Shown: positions 1-7,394 of the stretch, piece by piece
How positions within the stretch are numbered: position 1 is the stretch's first letter
Layout of the letters: every line of letters starts with the position of its first letter
Assembly: GCA_028709505.1 (NCBI GenBank)
Contig: JAQVWW010000007.1
Span: 1 to 12,145 of the forward strand
DNA from: Eubacteriales bacterium
Lineage (GTDB): Bacteria > Bacillota > Clostridia > Christensenellales > UMGS416
Direction of reading: 5' to 3'
Length of the DNA: 12,145 bases
Program-made: the position numbers and the translations under genes
Notes under the pieces: model-generated
Seen by the model: the letters and a program-made list of their open reading frames with translations, nothing else
What the model was told of the DNA's origin: nothing
Database searches by the model: none

Positions 1-486
1 TACACGACCCGCGTAGGCAAGGGCCCCTTCGTCACGGAGCAGGACAATGAGATCGGCAGCGCCATCCGCGAAAAGGGCCACGAATACGGCGCTACCACCG
101 GCCGGGCCCGCCGCTGCGGCTGGCTGGATGCCGTCATCCTCAACTATGCCGCCCGCGTCAACGGCTTAACCCATCTGGCCGTCACGCGCATGGATACATT
201 CGGCGGGTTTGACGACGTGAAGATCTGCGTGGCCTACGAAAAGGACGGCCGGCGCATCGATGCGTTCCCGGCGCGGCTGGAGGATTTGGAAGGCTGCACG
301 CCCATCTACGAGCAGATGCAGGGCTGGAGCGACCAGATTTCCGACGTGCGCGTCTTTGAAGACCTGCCCGCCGCCGCCCAGGCTTACATCCGGCGCATCG
401 AAGAGCTGACCGGCGTGCCGGTGGCCATGATAGGCGTAGGCGCCCGGCGTGAGCAGGCCATCGTCCGCACGCGGCTGTTTGACTGA
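1..486 (+). CDS. purA: Adenylosuccinate synthetase, C-terminal part (5' truncated by window edge)
   Basis: PurA condenses IMP and aspartate using GTP to give adenylosuccinate, the first committed step from IMP to AMP, in the cytosol. The reading frame is open from base 1 to the TGA at 484-486, giving 161 residues of a protein that is normally about 425-430 long, so the P-loop and catalytic N-terminal part lie upstream of the window. Visible family blocks are YTTRVGKGPF at the start, then REKGHEYGATTGRARRCGWL, which carries the Arg-rich IMP/aspartate-binding loop, and later GFDDVKICVAYE. The nearest in-frame ATG (190) is internal, not the start. The gene ends about 40 bases before the rplM promoter. 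A 7-bp inverted repeat (497-503 with 515-521) lies just downstream but has no T-run, so termination there is uncertain. Identity is secure. Confidence 0.97.
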   Translation, partial: YTTRVGKGPFVTEQDNEIGSAIREKGHEYGATTGRARRCGWLDAVILNYAARVNGLTHLAVTRMDTFGGFDDVKICVAYEKDGRRIDAFPARLEDLEGCTPIYEQMQGWSDQISDVRVFEDLPAAAQAYIRRIEELTGVPVAMIGVGARREQAIVRTRLFD

Positions 487-525
487 AAAAGCCGCCGATT
501 TGCTTAAAAAAGTGGCAAATCCGCA

Positions 526-554
526 TTGACATCGCCTTTTGGTTTAGATAGAAT
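526..554 (+). promoter_or_regulatory. Sigma-A-type promoter of rplM-rpsI
   Basis: The -35 box TTGACA (526-531) is a perfect consensus match. A 17-base spacer separates it from the -10 box TAGAAT (549-554, five of six consensus bases). Transcription should start near 561, giving a leader of about 107 bases before rplM. This is inferred from sequence only, but spacing and match are close to ideal and the position suits a ribosomal protein operon. Confidence 0.85.
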
Positions 555-560
555 AGGTAT

Positions 561-667
561 GCGCTAATCCGGCCAGATTCAGCCCCGGCCGTAAATTCGC
601 ACGGGCAATTAGGCTTACGGCGTCCCCACACCGGCAGTTGAAGCGCCCACATTACAGGAGGTTTATC
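561..667 (+). promoter_or_regulatory. Structured leader of rplM (candidate L13 autoregulatory leader)
   Basis: The predicted transcript carries about 107 bases before the rplM start. Seen in the sequence: GCCGTAA (588-594) can pair with TTACGGC (615-621), and CTAAT (564-568) can pair with ATTAG (608-612); these two pairings cross or compete. The ribosome binding site AGGAGG (656-661) lies after the structure. Low-GC Gram-positive bacteria are known to carry an L13 leader at which the ribosomal protein represses its own operon, so a leader here is expected. I have not matched it base by base to the known L13 leader consensus, so the regulatory role is inference. Confidence 0.45.
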
Positions 668-1096
668 ATGAAGACGTTCATGGCGAACGCCGCGACGGTT
701 GAGCGGAAGTGGTACGTCGTCGATGCCCAAGGCAAGACGCTGGGCCGCCTGGCCAGCCAGATTGCCGCCATACTGCGCGGCAAGAATAAGGCTTATTTTA
801 CGCCACATGTGGATTGCGGCGACTATGTCATCATCGTAAATGCCGAAAAGATTGCGGTAACCGGCAAAAAGGAAACCGATAAAATCTATAAGCATTACAC
901 CGGTTATGTAAGCGGTTTAAAGGAACGTTCCTTTCAGGACGTGATGGCCAAGCATCCCACCTTTGCGCTGGAACACGCCATCAAAGGGATGCTCCCTAAG
1001 AACGCTCTGGGACGCGAAATGCTCAAAAAACTGAAGGTTTACGCCGGTCCCGAACACAAGCACGAGGCCCAAAAGCCCGAAGTGCTTGATATCTAA
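668..1096 (+). CDS. rplM: 50S ribosomal protein L13
   Basis: L13 is an early-assembling protein of the large ribosomal subunit that binds 23S rRNA. The protein is 142 residues, the usual length. It begins [20 protein letters not shown] and contains the family block [12 protein letters not shown]. Near the C-terminus lies the L13 signature around residues 100-130, with [20 protein letters not shown] followed by [13 protein letters not shown] chose the ATG at 668 because AGGAGG at 656-661 sits 6 bases upstream. An in-frame TTG at 638 would add ten residues not typical of the family and has no such site. rpsI follows after 17 bases, the conserved rplM-rpsI pair. Confidence 0.98.
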   Translation: MKTFMANAATVERKWYVVDAQGKTLGRLASQIAAILRGKNKAYFTPHVDCGDYVIIVNAEKIAVTGKKETDKIYKHYTGYVSGLKERSFQDVMAKHPTFALEHAIKGMLPKNALGREMLKKLKVYAGPEHKHEAQKPEVLDI

Positions 1097-1113
1097 CGCA
1101 GGAGGAGACGAAA

Positions 1114-1509
1114 ATGGCAGACGCTATACAGTATCGCGGCACCGGTCGCAGAAAATCCTCCGTTGCTCGCGTTCGTTTGGTTCCGGGCACCGGAAATATT
1201 CTCATCAATGAGCGTGATATCGATCACTATTTTGGTCTGGAAACGCTGAAACTCATCGTGCGACAACCGCTGGTTCTCACCGAGACCCAGGGTAACTACG
1301 ACGTTCTGGTCAACGTGGTAGGCGGTGGGTTGAGCGGTCAGGCCGGTGCCATCCGGCACGGCATCTCCCGCGCCCTGCTGCAGGCCGACGCGCAACTGCG
1401 TCCCGCTTTGAAAAAGGCCGGTTTCCTGACCCGCGATTCCCGCATGAAGGAGCGCAAGAAGTACGGCTTGAAGGCCGCCCGCCGCGCGCCCCAGTTCAGC
1501 AAGCGCTAA
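1114..1509 (+). CDS. rpsI: 30S ribosomal protein S9
   Basis: S9 sits in the head of the small ribosomal subunit, and its C-terminal tail reaches the P-site tRNA. The protein is 131 residues, about the usual bacterial length of 130. It shows the expected [15 protein letters not shown]-terminal block, the S9 signature [20 protein letters not shown] near residues 70-89, and the invariant C-terminal SKR whose last arginine contacts tRNA. The start ATG at 1114 follows AGGAGG (1100-1105) with an 8-base spacing. It is the second and last gene of the rplM operon, which ends at the terminator at 1532-1558. Confidence 0.98.
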   Translation: MADAIQYRGTGRRKSSVARVRLVPGTGNILINERDIDHYFGLETLKLIVRQPLVLTETQGNYDVLVNVVGGGLSGQAGAIRHGISRALLQADAQLRPALKKAGFLTRDSRMKERKKYGLKAARRAPQFSKR

Positions 1510-1531
1510 TCCCGCGGTACAGATTCCTTTC

Positions 1532-1558
1532 AGGGACGCATATCCATGCGTCCCTTTT
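1532..1558 (+). terminator. Intrinsic terminator after rpsI
   Basis: A perfect 10-bp stem, AGGGACGCAT (1532-1541) pairing with ATGCGTCCCT (1546-1555), closes a 4-base loop and runs into TTTT (1555-1558). It lies 22 bases after the rpsI stop, the expected place. The T-run is short but the stem is strong. Confidence 0.85.
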
Positions 1559-1692
1559 GCTTTACACGACGCTTCGGGTATGGCTCCGCCGCCGGCGCGC
1601 CATACTGGTACAACAAAAGGGATGTTGATCGGGCACGCTACAGGCGCTTTCCCGCCAAAGGCCTGTTTTACGTGGCAATTACCGGCGGAACA

Positions 1693-1701
1693 TGGTATCA
1701 T
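1693..1701 (+). promoter_or_regulatory. Possible extended -10 promoter of glnS
   Basis: TGGTATCAT at 1693-1701 fits an extended -10 element (TGN followed by TATCAT, one mismatch to TATAAT). No good -35 box is seen 17 bases upstream (TGGCAA, three matches), which is tolerated in extended -10 promoters. It lies 54 bases before the glnS start and after the rpsI terminator, so some promoter is needed in this interval. The rest of the 1559-1755 gap shows nothing else I recognise. Confidence 0.4.
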
Positions 1702-1755
1702 ATGGCAGAAAAGCCGCAGCGCGGCGCACGAAGAACAGATTTGGGGGTTTACGCA

Positions 1756-3480
1756 ATGGAGTACCCGGTTAAAGCAGAAGTCAAGGACGCTGCGAACTTT
1801 ATCGAAGAGGAAATTAACGCCGATATTTTGGCGGGCAAGGTTCCCCACCATATCCACACGCGGTTTCCGCCCGAGCCCAACGGCTATATCCACATCGGCC
1901 ACGTAAAGGCCATGTGCATCGACTTTAACACCGCCGAAAAATACGGCGGCCTGTGCAACCTGCGCTTTGACGACACGAACCCCGAAAAGGAGGACATCGA
2001 ATACGTCAACGCGCTGATGCAGGACATCGCATGGATGGGTTACGACATCACCGGCGGCGTGTTTTACGGCTCGGACTATTCGCAGCAGATCTACGATTTC
2101 GCCGAACAGCTCATCGGCAGCGGCGACGCCTACGTGGACGAGCTGACGCCCGACGAGACCCGTACTTATCGCGGCACGTTGACCGAGCCGGGTAAAAACA
2201 GCCCCTGGCGTGACCGCCCGGCGCACGAGAGCCTGGATTTGTTCCGGCGCATGCGTGCCGGCGAATTCGAAAACGGCGCGCGGACGCTGCGGGCTAAAAT
2301 TGACATGGCCAGCCCCAACGTGTTGCTGCGCGATCCGGTCATCTACCGCATCAAGCACGCCACGCACTGGCGCACCGGCGACGACTGGTGTATTTATCCG
2401 ATGTACGACTTTGCCCACCCCATCCAGGATGCGCTGGAGGGTATCACGCACTCGCTGTGCTCGCTGGAATATGAAATCCATCGACCGCTGTACGACTGGG
2501 TGATAGACCGGCTGGGCTTTGCCCACAGGCCGCGGCAAATTGAGTTTGCGCGGCTGAAGATTACCGGCACGCTGCTGTCCAAGCGTTATCTGCGCCAGCT
2601 GGTGTTCAGCGGCTATATGAGCGGCTGGGACGACCCGCGTATGCCCACGCTGCGCGGCATGCGCCGGCGCGGCTTTACGCCCTCCGCCATCCGGGATTTC
2701 ATTGGCCGGGCCGGTGTATCCAAGGCCGACAGCACCGTCGATTACGGTCTGCTGGAAGCCTGCGTGCGCGAGGATTTGGACGCCGCAGCGCCCCGGGCCA
2801 TGGCGGTGTTGGAACCGCTTAAAGTGGTGCTGACCAACTGGCCCGCCGATAGAATCGACTATATGGAGTGCGAAAACCACCCGAAGAACCCGGACATGGG
2901 CACGCGAAAGGTGGCTTTTGGCCGGGAACTGTATATTGAGCGCGGCGACTTTATGGAGGAGCCGGTGAAGGGCTTCTTCCGGCTTAAGCCCGGCGGCGAA
3001 GTGCGGCTAAAGAGCGCGTACATCATCCGGTGCGAAGACGTGATTAAGGACGAAGACGGCGCTGTGGTGCAGGTCAATTGCACCGTCGACATGGACTCGC
3101 GCACCGGCATGGAGGGCGCCAACCGCAAGGTAAAGGGCACGTTGCACTGGGTAGAGGCCGGCACGTCGGTGCTCGCCGAAGTGCGCCTGTACGATAGGCT
3201 CATTCTCGACGAATACGAAGACGCCGACGACGAGAATGAAGAGGCCTTCGGCCGCGATAAGGTCATCGACGTAATGGCCCGCGTCAATCCGGCGTCCAAG
3301 ACGGTGTTGAGCGGCTGCCGCGTTGAGGCCATGCTGGGCGGCGCGGCGGCCGAGCAGCGCTACCAGTTTGTGCGCAACGGCTACTTCTGTGCCGACGCCG
3401 ACTCGACGGCGCAACGTCCGGTATTCAATCGCGTCGTCAGCTTAAAGGATAGCTGGGCCAGGCAGCAGAAAAAGGGGTAG
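1756..3480 (+). CDS. glnS: Glutaminyl-tRNA synthetase
   Basis: This cytosolic class I enzyme charges tRNA-Gln directly with glutamine using ATP. With the ATG at 1756 the protein is 574 residues, close to the usual 550-580. Visible motifs are TRFPPEPNGYIHIGH (HIGH at about residues 46-49), the glutamine/tRNA region FDDTNPEKED (about 71-80), and LLSKR (273-277) as the KMSKS-type loop. The C-terminus VFNRVVSLKDSW matches the GlnRS anticodon-binding barrel. The frame is open further upstream (to 1546), but that extension overlaps the rpsI terminator and is unlike the family. At 1756 the short N-terminus fits known GlnRS, and GGGGG at 1743-1747 can serve as the ribosome binding site. The frame's codon use agrees with its neighbours. 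It begins a probable glnS-NUDIX-gltX operon. Many Firmicutes lack GlnRS and use GatCAB instead, so its presence is informative. Confidence 0.97.
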   Translation: MEYPVKAEVKDAANFIEEEINADILAGKVPHHIHTRFPPEPNGYIHIGHVKAMCIDFNTAEKYGGLCNLRFDDTNPEKEDIEYVNALMQDIAWMGYDITGGVFYGSDYSQQIYDFAEQLIGSGDAYVDELTPDETRTYRGTLTEPGKNSPWRDRPAHESLDLFRRMRAGEFENGARTLRAKIDMASPNVLLRDPVIYRIKHATHWRTGDDWCIYPMYDFAHPIQDALEGITHSLCSLEYEIHRPLYDWVIDRLGFAHRPRQIEFARLKITGTLLSKRYLRQLVFSGYMSGWDDPRMPTLRGMRRRGFTPSAIRDFIGRAGVSKADSTVDYGLLEACVREDLDAAAPRAMAVLEPLKVVLTNWPADRIDYMECENHPKNPDMGTRKVAFGRELYIERGDFMEEPVKGFFRLKPGGEVRLKSAYIIRCEDVIKDEDGAVVQVNCTVDMDSRTGMEGANRKVKGTLHWVEAGTSVLAEVRLYDRLILDEYEDADDENEEAFGRDKVIDVMARVNPASKTVLSGCRVEAMLGGAAAEQRYQFVRNGYFCADADSTAQRPVFNRVVSLKDSWARQQKKG

Positions 3481-3481
3481 C

Positions 3482-4027
3482 ATGGATCAAAACCTCATGG
3501 AAAAGAAGATAAGCTGCGACATCGTCGCCCAGGGCGCTTTTTTGACGTGGCAGCGTTGGCAGGCACGGCTGCCCAACGGCCGTGCGGCCGTCCGCGACAT
3601 CATCGTACACCCCGGCGCCGCCGCTGTCGTGGCCGTCGACGAGGAGCGGCGCATCTGCATGGTGCGCCAGTACCGCATGGCGCTGGAGCGCGTGACCGAC
3701 GAGATACCCGCCGGCAAGCTGGACGCTGGCGAAGCGCCGGATGCCTGCGCGCGGCGGGAATTGTCCGAAGAGACGGGCATGGACGCCGACCATCTGGAGC
3801 TTTTGACGGTGCTGGATACGACGCCGGGCTTTTGTAGCGAGGCCATCCATATCTATCTGGCCACCGGGCTGCACCAGAAGCAGGCCCATGCCGACGAGGA
3901 CGAATTTTTAAACGTGGCCTTTGAACCTTTCGCAGCCGTGGCGGGCAGGGTGCTGCGCGGCGAGATTACCGACAGCAAGACCGTCGCGGGTGTGCTGCTT
4001 GCCGGCAAAAAGCTGGGATTACTATAA
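3482..4027 (+). CDS. NUDIX hydrolase, ADP-ribose pyrophosphatase type
   Basis: NUDIX enzymes cleave nucleoside diphosphates linked to another moiety. This subgroup usually hydrolyses ADP-ribose to AMP and ribose 5-phosphate with Mg2+. The 181-residue protein carries a perfect Nudix box at residues 78-100: G78, E84, then R92-E93-L94-x-E96-E97-x-G99. The preceding MVRQYRMALE (60-69) and DEIPAGKLD are typical of ADP-ribose pyrophosphatases (NudF-like). The substrate itself is inferred from these blocks, not shown. The start at 3482 lies one base after the glnS stop, with AAAGGGG (3471-3477) four bases upstream. An in-frame ATG at 3497 is a weaker alternative with poor spacing. gltX follows 16 bases after the stop, so the gene sits inside a tRNA synthetase operon, with no obvious functional link. 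Confidence 0.92.
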   Translation: MDQNLMEKKISCDIVAQGAFLTWQRWQARLPNGRAAVRDIIVHPGAAAVVAVDEERRICMVRQYRMALERVTDEIPAGKLDAGEAPDACARRELSEETGMDADHLELLTVLDTTPGFCSEAIHIYLATGLHQKQAHADEDEFLNVAFEPFAAVAGRVLRGEITDSKTVAGVLLAGKKLGLL

Positions 4028-4043
4028 AAAGGGAGCGGAAACT

Positions 4044-5501
4044 ATGCAACAGGTCAGGACGCGCTTTGCGCCCAGCCCCACCGGCTTTATGCATTTGGGC
4101 GGGCTGCGCTCGGCGCTTTATACCTATCTATATGCCAGAAAAAACGACGGCGCCTTCGTTTTGCGTATCGAGGACACCGACCAGCAGCGCTACGTCGAGG
4201 GCGCCGTGGAAGCCATCTACCGCTCGCTTCGGATGGCGGGCCTTAACTGGGACGAAGGCCCCGATGTGGGCGGCGACTACGGCCCGTATATCCAATCGCA
4301 GCGCAAGGATATGTATCTGCCCTATGCGCAGGAGCTGGTAAAAAAGGGCAAGGCCTACTACTGCTTCTGCACCAAGGAGCGCCTGGACGGCCTGCGCGCC
4401 CAATATGAGGCCCGGGGTGAGACGTTTAAATACGACAAGCACTGCGCCCATCTCTGCGCCGACGAGGTGCAGACGCGCTTGGGCGCCGGCGAGCCTTACG
4501 TCATCCGCCAGAACGTGCCCGACCACAGCCAGGCTGATTTTGACGATGTGCTCTTTGGCCATATCGCCGTGGATACCGACACGCTGGACGACATGATACT
4601 CATCAAAAGCGACGGCATGCCCACGTATAACTTTGCCAACGTCGTGGACGACCACACGATGGGCATCACGCACGTGATGCGCGGCAGCGAGTATCTGTCC
4701 TCCACGCCCAAGTATAACCTGCTTTACGATGCCTTCGGCTGGCAGCGGCCGGTGTATATCCACATGTCGCCCATCATGGCAGACGCCCACCGCAAGCTGT
4801 CCAAACGTCACGGCGACCCGTCTTTTGAGGACCTGCTTAACCAAGGGTACTTAAAGGAAGCCATCGTCAATTACATTGCGCTGCTGGGCTGGAGCCCCGG
4901 CGACGACCGGGAGTTTTTCACGCTGGATGAAATGGTGCAGGCCTTCGATTTAAAAGGCTTGAGCAAATCGCCGGCGGTGTTTGACCCGCTTAAACTGCGC
5001 CATTTTAACTTTACCTACCTGCAGCGCATGGACGTGGACGCGTTCGAGGCGGCTATGCTGCCGTGGATTGCCGACGCCATCGATACGACGCGCTTTGACA
5101 CGCGCCGGCTGGCCGAGCTTTTGCAGCCGCGCTGTGAGGTGTTTTCTGAGTTGGCGCCCAAGCTGGGCTTTTTAAGCGAGATGCCCGACTACGACACCGC
5201 CCTGTTTGCCAACAAGCGCATGAAGACCGACGCGGTGTCGGCGCTTACGGTGCTGGACGAGCTGATGCCGTTGTTGGCCGCTGTGCCTGTGTGGAGCGAG
5301 GATGCGCTGCACGACGCGGTTACCGCTTACATCGCCGGGCAGGGCTGCAAAAACGGCTACGTGCTGTGGCCGCTGCGCATCGCGCTATCGGGCTGGGAAA
5401 ACACGCCGGCCGGCGCGTTTGAGATCGCCGGCCTGCTGGGCAGGCAGGAGACGCTGTCCCGCCTGGGCCGCTCAGCGGCAAAGCTGCGCGCGGCGCTGTA
5501 A
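4044..5501 (+). CDS. gltX: Glutamyl-tRNA synthetase
   Basis: This cytosolic class I enzyme charges tRNA-Glu with glutamate; Glu-tRNA-Glu can also feed tetrapyrrole synthesis. The protein is 485 residues, as usual. It starts VRTRFAPSPTGFMHLGGLRS, with HLGG at about residues 17-20 as the HIGH-type motif, continues with RIEDTDQQRY (41-50), and has KLSKRHGD (251-258) as the KMSKS loop. A zinc site of the form CxC-x24-CxH is intact (C107, C109, C134, H136), as in E. coli GluRS. I chose the ATG at 4044 because it opens exactly at the family N-terminus and follows GGGAG (4031-4035). Longer in-frame starts would overlap the NUDIX gene. Whether it is discriminating (tRNA-Glu only) cannot be decided by eye, but the neighbouring glnS makes that likely. 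It is the last gene of the operon before the terminator at 5517. Confidence 0.98.
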   Translation: MQQVRTRFAPSPTGFMHLGGLRSALYTYLYARKNDGAFVLRIEDTDQQRYVEGAVEAIYRSLRMAGLNWDEGPDVGGDYGPYIQSQRKDMYLPYAQELVKKGKAYYCFCTKERLDGLRAQYEARGETFKYDKHCAHLCADEVQTRLGAGEPYVIRQNVPDHSQADFDDVLFGHIAVDTDTLDDMILIKSDGMPTYNFANVVDDHTMGITHVMRGSEYLSSTPKYNLLYDAFGWQRPVYIHMSPIMADAHRKLSKRHGDPSFEDLLNQGYLKEAIVNYIALLGWSPGDDREFFTLDEMVQAFDLKGLSKSPAVFDPLKLRHFNFTYLQRMDVDAFEAAMLPWIADAIDTTRFDTRRLAELLQPRCEVFSELAPKLGFLSEMPDYDTALFANKRMKTDAVSALTVLDELMPLLAAVPVWSEDALHDAVTAYIAGQGCKNGYVLWPLRIALSGWENTPAGAFEIAGLLGRQETLSRLGRSAAKLRAAL

Positions 5502-5516
5502 CGTAATCGGGGTTTT

Positions 5517-5559
5517 ACCGGTCATAAAAAGTCTTTGGGCCTTTTATGACCGGTTTTTT
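5517..5559 (+). terminator. Intrinsic terminator after gltX
   Basis: ACCGGTCATAAAA (5517-5529) pairs perfectly with TTTTATGACCGGT (5542-5554) around a 12-base loop, and the stem runs into six T residues (5554-5559). It starts 16 bases after the gltX stop. It is a textbook rho-independent terminator for the glnS-NUDIX-gltX unit. Confidence 0.93.
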
Positions 5560-6001
5560 ATGCGTTGATGCAATATTAGCCGGCACAATGCGCAAAAGCT
5601 GCGGCGCCGTTTCCGGCGCGCCGGCCGATAAAAAATTTTGCTTTGCCGTAGTTTGCGCCGTTTGTGGGCGAGCTACGGATGGTTATATGGTGCGGTATGA
5701 GCCGTGTTTTATCGTCTAAAAAGCAAAAAATACCGATGTCGCCGCGAAAAAGAGAAAATCTGTTGTTAATTTCCATGTTTATTCGGTCGCGAAATGCGCA
5801 CATTATTCTCGACGAAAGCGGTAGCGCGGCCTATCAAAAACACAGCTGTCCATCGGCTGGGAATCGACGGGTCCAGGCGTTTTGGGGATCTAAAAAATGC
5901 TGCAGCGAATTGTTCGCCCGGCAGGCCGAGGAAGGCCGCTGGCAGCCATGCGACCGGGCCGGATGCATGCCGCCGTCAAAGATAAATTGGAGGTAAATAA
6001 A
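5560..6001 (+). other. Non-coding interval before the spore protein gene, with two hairpins
   Basis: No convincing gene is present. Two inverted repeats are visible: GCGCCG (5604-5609) with CGGCGC (5614-5619) around TTTC, and CCGTAG (5646-5651) with CTACGG (5673-5678), which also holds an inner CGCC/GGCG pair (5656-5659 with 5667-5670). Neither is followed by a T-run. From about 5685 to 5810 the DNA is AT-richer than its surroundings. A forespore (sigma-G-like) promoter is expected for the SASP gene. The best match I find, TGTTTA (5776-5781) and CATTATT (5801-5807), is weak, with a long 19-base spacer. The 3' end holds the SASP ribosome binding site GGAGGT (5989-5994). Confidence 0.5.
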
Positions 6002-6226
6002 ATGGCTAGCACGAGCAAGTCCAACAAAGCCGCACTGTCTAACATGAAGTATGAGATCGCTTCCGAGATCGGCGTAAACCTGAAGCAGGGCTACAACGGC
6101 GATCTGACTTCCCAGCAGGCCGGTTCCGTGGGCGGCGAAATGGTGAGACGCATGATTGCGCAGTATGAAGCCTCGATGGGCGGCACTGCCTTTAACAGCT
6201 CTTCCAATATGACCCAGCAGCGCTAA
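6002..6226 (+). CDS. Alpha/beta-type small acid-soluble spore protein (SASP)
   Basis: Alpha/beta SASPs coat and protect DNA in dormant spores, convert it to an A-like form, and are degraded at germination as an amino acid source. The 74-residue protein has both family signatures: MKYEIASEIGV (residues 15-25) and GDLTSQQAGSVGGEMVRRMI (33-52). The germination protease is known to cut before the Ile/Phe of a (E)-I-A-S-E motif, here between E18 and I19. The start has GGAGGT (5989-5994) seven bases upstream. It appears monocistronic, with its own strong terminator at 6250. Expression only in the forespore is expected from the family, but I could not identify a clear sigma-G promoter. The gene indicates a spore-forming Firmicute. 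Confidence 0.96.
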   Translation: MASTSKSNKAALSNMKYEIASEIGVNLKQGYNGDLTSQQAGSVGGEMVRRMIAQYEASMGGTAFNSSSNMTQQR

Positions 6227-6249
6227 CACAACCGAATAAGCAGGCAACA

Positions 6250-6282
6250 GCCGGCCATGTTCTGCGTGGCCGGCATTTTTTT
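6250..6282 (+). terminator. Intrinsic terminator after the SASP gene
   Basis: GCCGGCCATG (6250-6259) pairs with CGTGGCCGGC (6265-6274) over 10 bp including one T-G pair, with a 5-base loop, followed by seven T residues (6276-6282). It lies 23 bases after the SASP stop. The following 6283-6470 stretch is AT-rich and holds no gene I can support. Confidence 0.93.
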
Positions 6283-6476
6283 GTCGTTTTTTCTGCCGCC
6301 GGGAAGATTAGAATGGAGCAACCTGCATTTTGCAGAAGAGCCGACATTTTTCTTTGGCGTATTCAAGTTGAAAATTTCGTTTTGCGGAATTTTTAAAGTC
6401 GCCGGCGCGCAGCGCCTTCGCTTATCAAAAATTACTTCACCATTCTCACACTTTTTTAGAACTTGTCTTGAGTCTG

Positions 6477-6485
6477 TGATATAGT
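6477..6485 (+). promoter_or_regulatory. Extended -10 promoter of the SMP-30/DUF1294 pair
   Basis: TGATATAGT (6477-6485) fits an extended -10 element: TGN followed by TATAGT (five of six matches to TATAAT). The -35 region is poor (TTAGAA at 6456-6461 with an 18-base spacer). Transcription would begin near 6492, about 30 bases before the gene start. It fits the arrangement of a preceding terminator and a following two-gene unit. Confidence 0.5.
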
Positions 6486-6521
6486 AAAAGACATCTTATA
6501 CGCGCCGAGGGAGGACGAAAA

Positions 6522-7394
6522 ATGCAGGCTGAACTTTTGGTAAAGATGCGTGCGGTCACCGGTGAAGGGCCGGTGTGGGACGAGCGTGAGCAGGTGCTGT
6601 ACTGGGTGGATATTCCTTCTAAGCTTATCATGCGCTATCATCCGCATACCGGAGAAAACCAAGTGCGCCCAATGGATAAGATGGTGGGCGCCGTGGCGCT
6701 GTGCCGCAGCGGCGGCCTGGTAGCCGCCATGGAGGGCGACATCTGCCGCGTGGATTTTGAAACCGGCGCGGCTCAAACGCTTTACACCGTGGAGGACAGG
6801 GCAGATAACCGCTTCAACGACGCAAAGTGCGATCCGCGGGGTGACTTTTGGGCGGGTACCATGTCCCGGGTGGGTAAGCGCGGCCAGGGCACCCTCTACC
6901 GCGCCTTTGCCGACGGCAGCGGCTATGAGGCCATCATTCCCGGCGTTGGCGTTTCCAACGGCATGGCATGGTCGCCGGACGAACGCACTTTTTATTATAC
7001 CGATACCGTCACGCGCGAAATCTGGGCCTACGATTACGACGGCATCACCGGAAAAATTGACAACCGCCGCGTGGCCGTGCGCGTCGCTGCCGGTGAGGGC
7101 GGGCCCGACGGCTTTACCATCGATGCCGAGGGCATGCTGTGGGTAGCCCAGTGGGGCGGTTGGCGGGTCTGCCGATATAACCCGGCCACCGGAGAAAAGC
7201 TGGTCGAAATCATGCTGCCCGCCCAGTGCGTGTCCTGTTGTGTCTTTGGCGGGGAAAATCTGGATGAACTTTACATCACCACCGCCACCGAGAACTTTAC
7301 CGCCGAACAACTGGAGCAGCAGCCGCTGGCCGGCAGCCTGTTTCGGGTAAAAACGCACGTGCGCGGCCTGCCTTCCTATCGGTTTGCCCAATGA
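6522..7394 (+). CDS. SMP-30/gluconolactonase/LRE family protein
   Basis: The family consists of six-bladed beta-propeller, metal-dependent lactone hydrolases (gluconolactonase, regucalcin and related sugar-lactone esterases). The protein is 290 residues, typical, with no signal peptide, so it should be cytosolic. Metal and active-site residues are all present: E15 in TGEGPVW, R97 and N99 in NRFNDAKCDPRGDFWAGTM, N146 in GVSNGMAWSPD, and D196 in GGPDGFTID. These correspond to human regucalcin E18, R101/N103, N154 and D204. The C-terminal part has the usual SCCVFGGENLDELYITT. AGGGAGG (6508-6514) lies seven bases before the ATG. The exact sugar lactone is not predictable, since no sugar dehydrogenase or kinase is next door. 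Its TGA overlaps the next gene's start by 4 bases, suggesting translational coupling. Confidence 0.93.
   Translation: MQAELLVKMRAVTGEGPVWDEREQVLYWVDIPSKLIMRYHPHTGENQVRPMDKMVGAVALCRSGGLVAAMEGDICRVDFETGAAQTLYTVEDRADNRFNDAKCDPRGDFWAGTMSRVGKRGQGTLYRAFADGSGYEAIIPGVGVSNGMAWSPDERTFYYTDTVTREIWAYDYDGITGKIDNRRVAVRVAAGEGGPDGFTIDAEGMLWVAQWGGWRVCRYNPATGEKLVEIMLPAQCVSCCVFGGENLDELYITTATENFTAEQLEQQPLAGSLFRVKTHVRGLPSYRFAQ

Noticed and set aside
497..521. Hairpin after purA as an intrinsic terminator
   Set aside because: GATTTGC/GCAAATC gives only a 7-bp AT-rich stem with an 11-base loop and no following T-run; it also lies directly before the rplM -35 box.
1093..2880. Long open frame on the - strand (595 codons)
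   Set aside because: It lies antisense to rpsI and glnS, both firmly identified. It shows no family motif and is a by-product of GC-rich codon use.
5576..5803. 75-codon - strand frame
   Set aside because: There is no convincing ribosome binding site. Its 3' half covers the hairpin region and its composition is not protein-like.
5776..5807. Sigma-G promoter for the SASP gene
   Set aside because: TGTTTA and CATTATT each miss key bases, the spacer is 19 bases, and it would leave a leader of nearly 190 bases. I kept it only as a note in the interval entry.
5664..5996. 110-codon + strand frame before the SASP gene
   Set aside because: It starts with GTG inside a hairpin, has no ribosome binding site, overlaps the SASP ribosome binding site and has no recognisable motif.
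6257..6484. 75-codon + strand frame after the SASP gene
   Set aside because: It begins inside the SASP terminator stem and runs over the next promoter.
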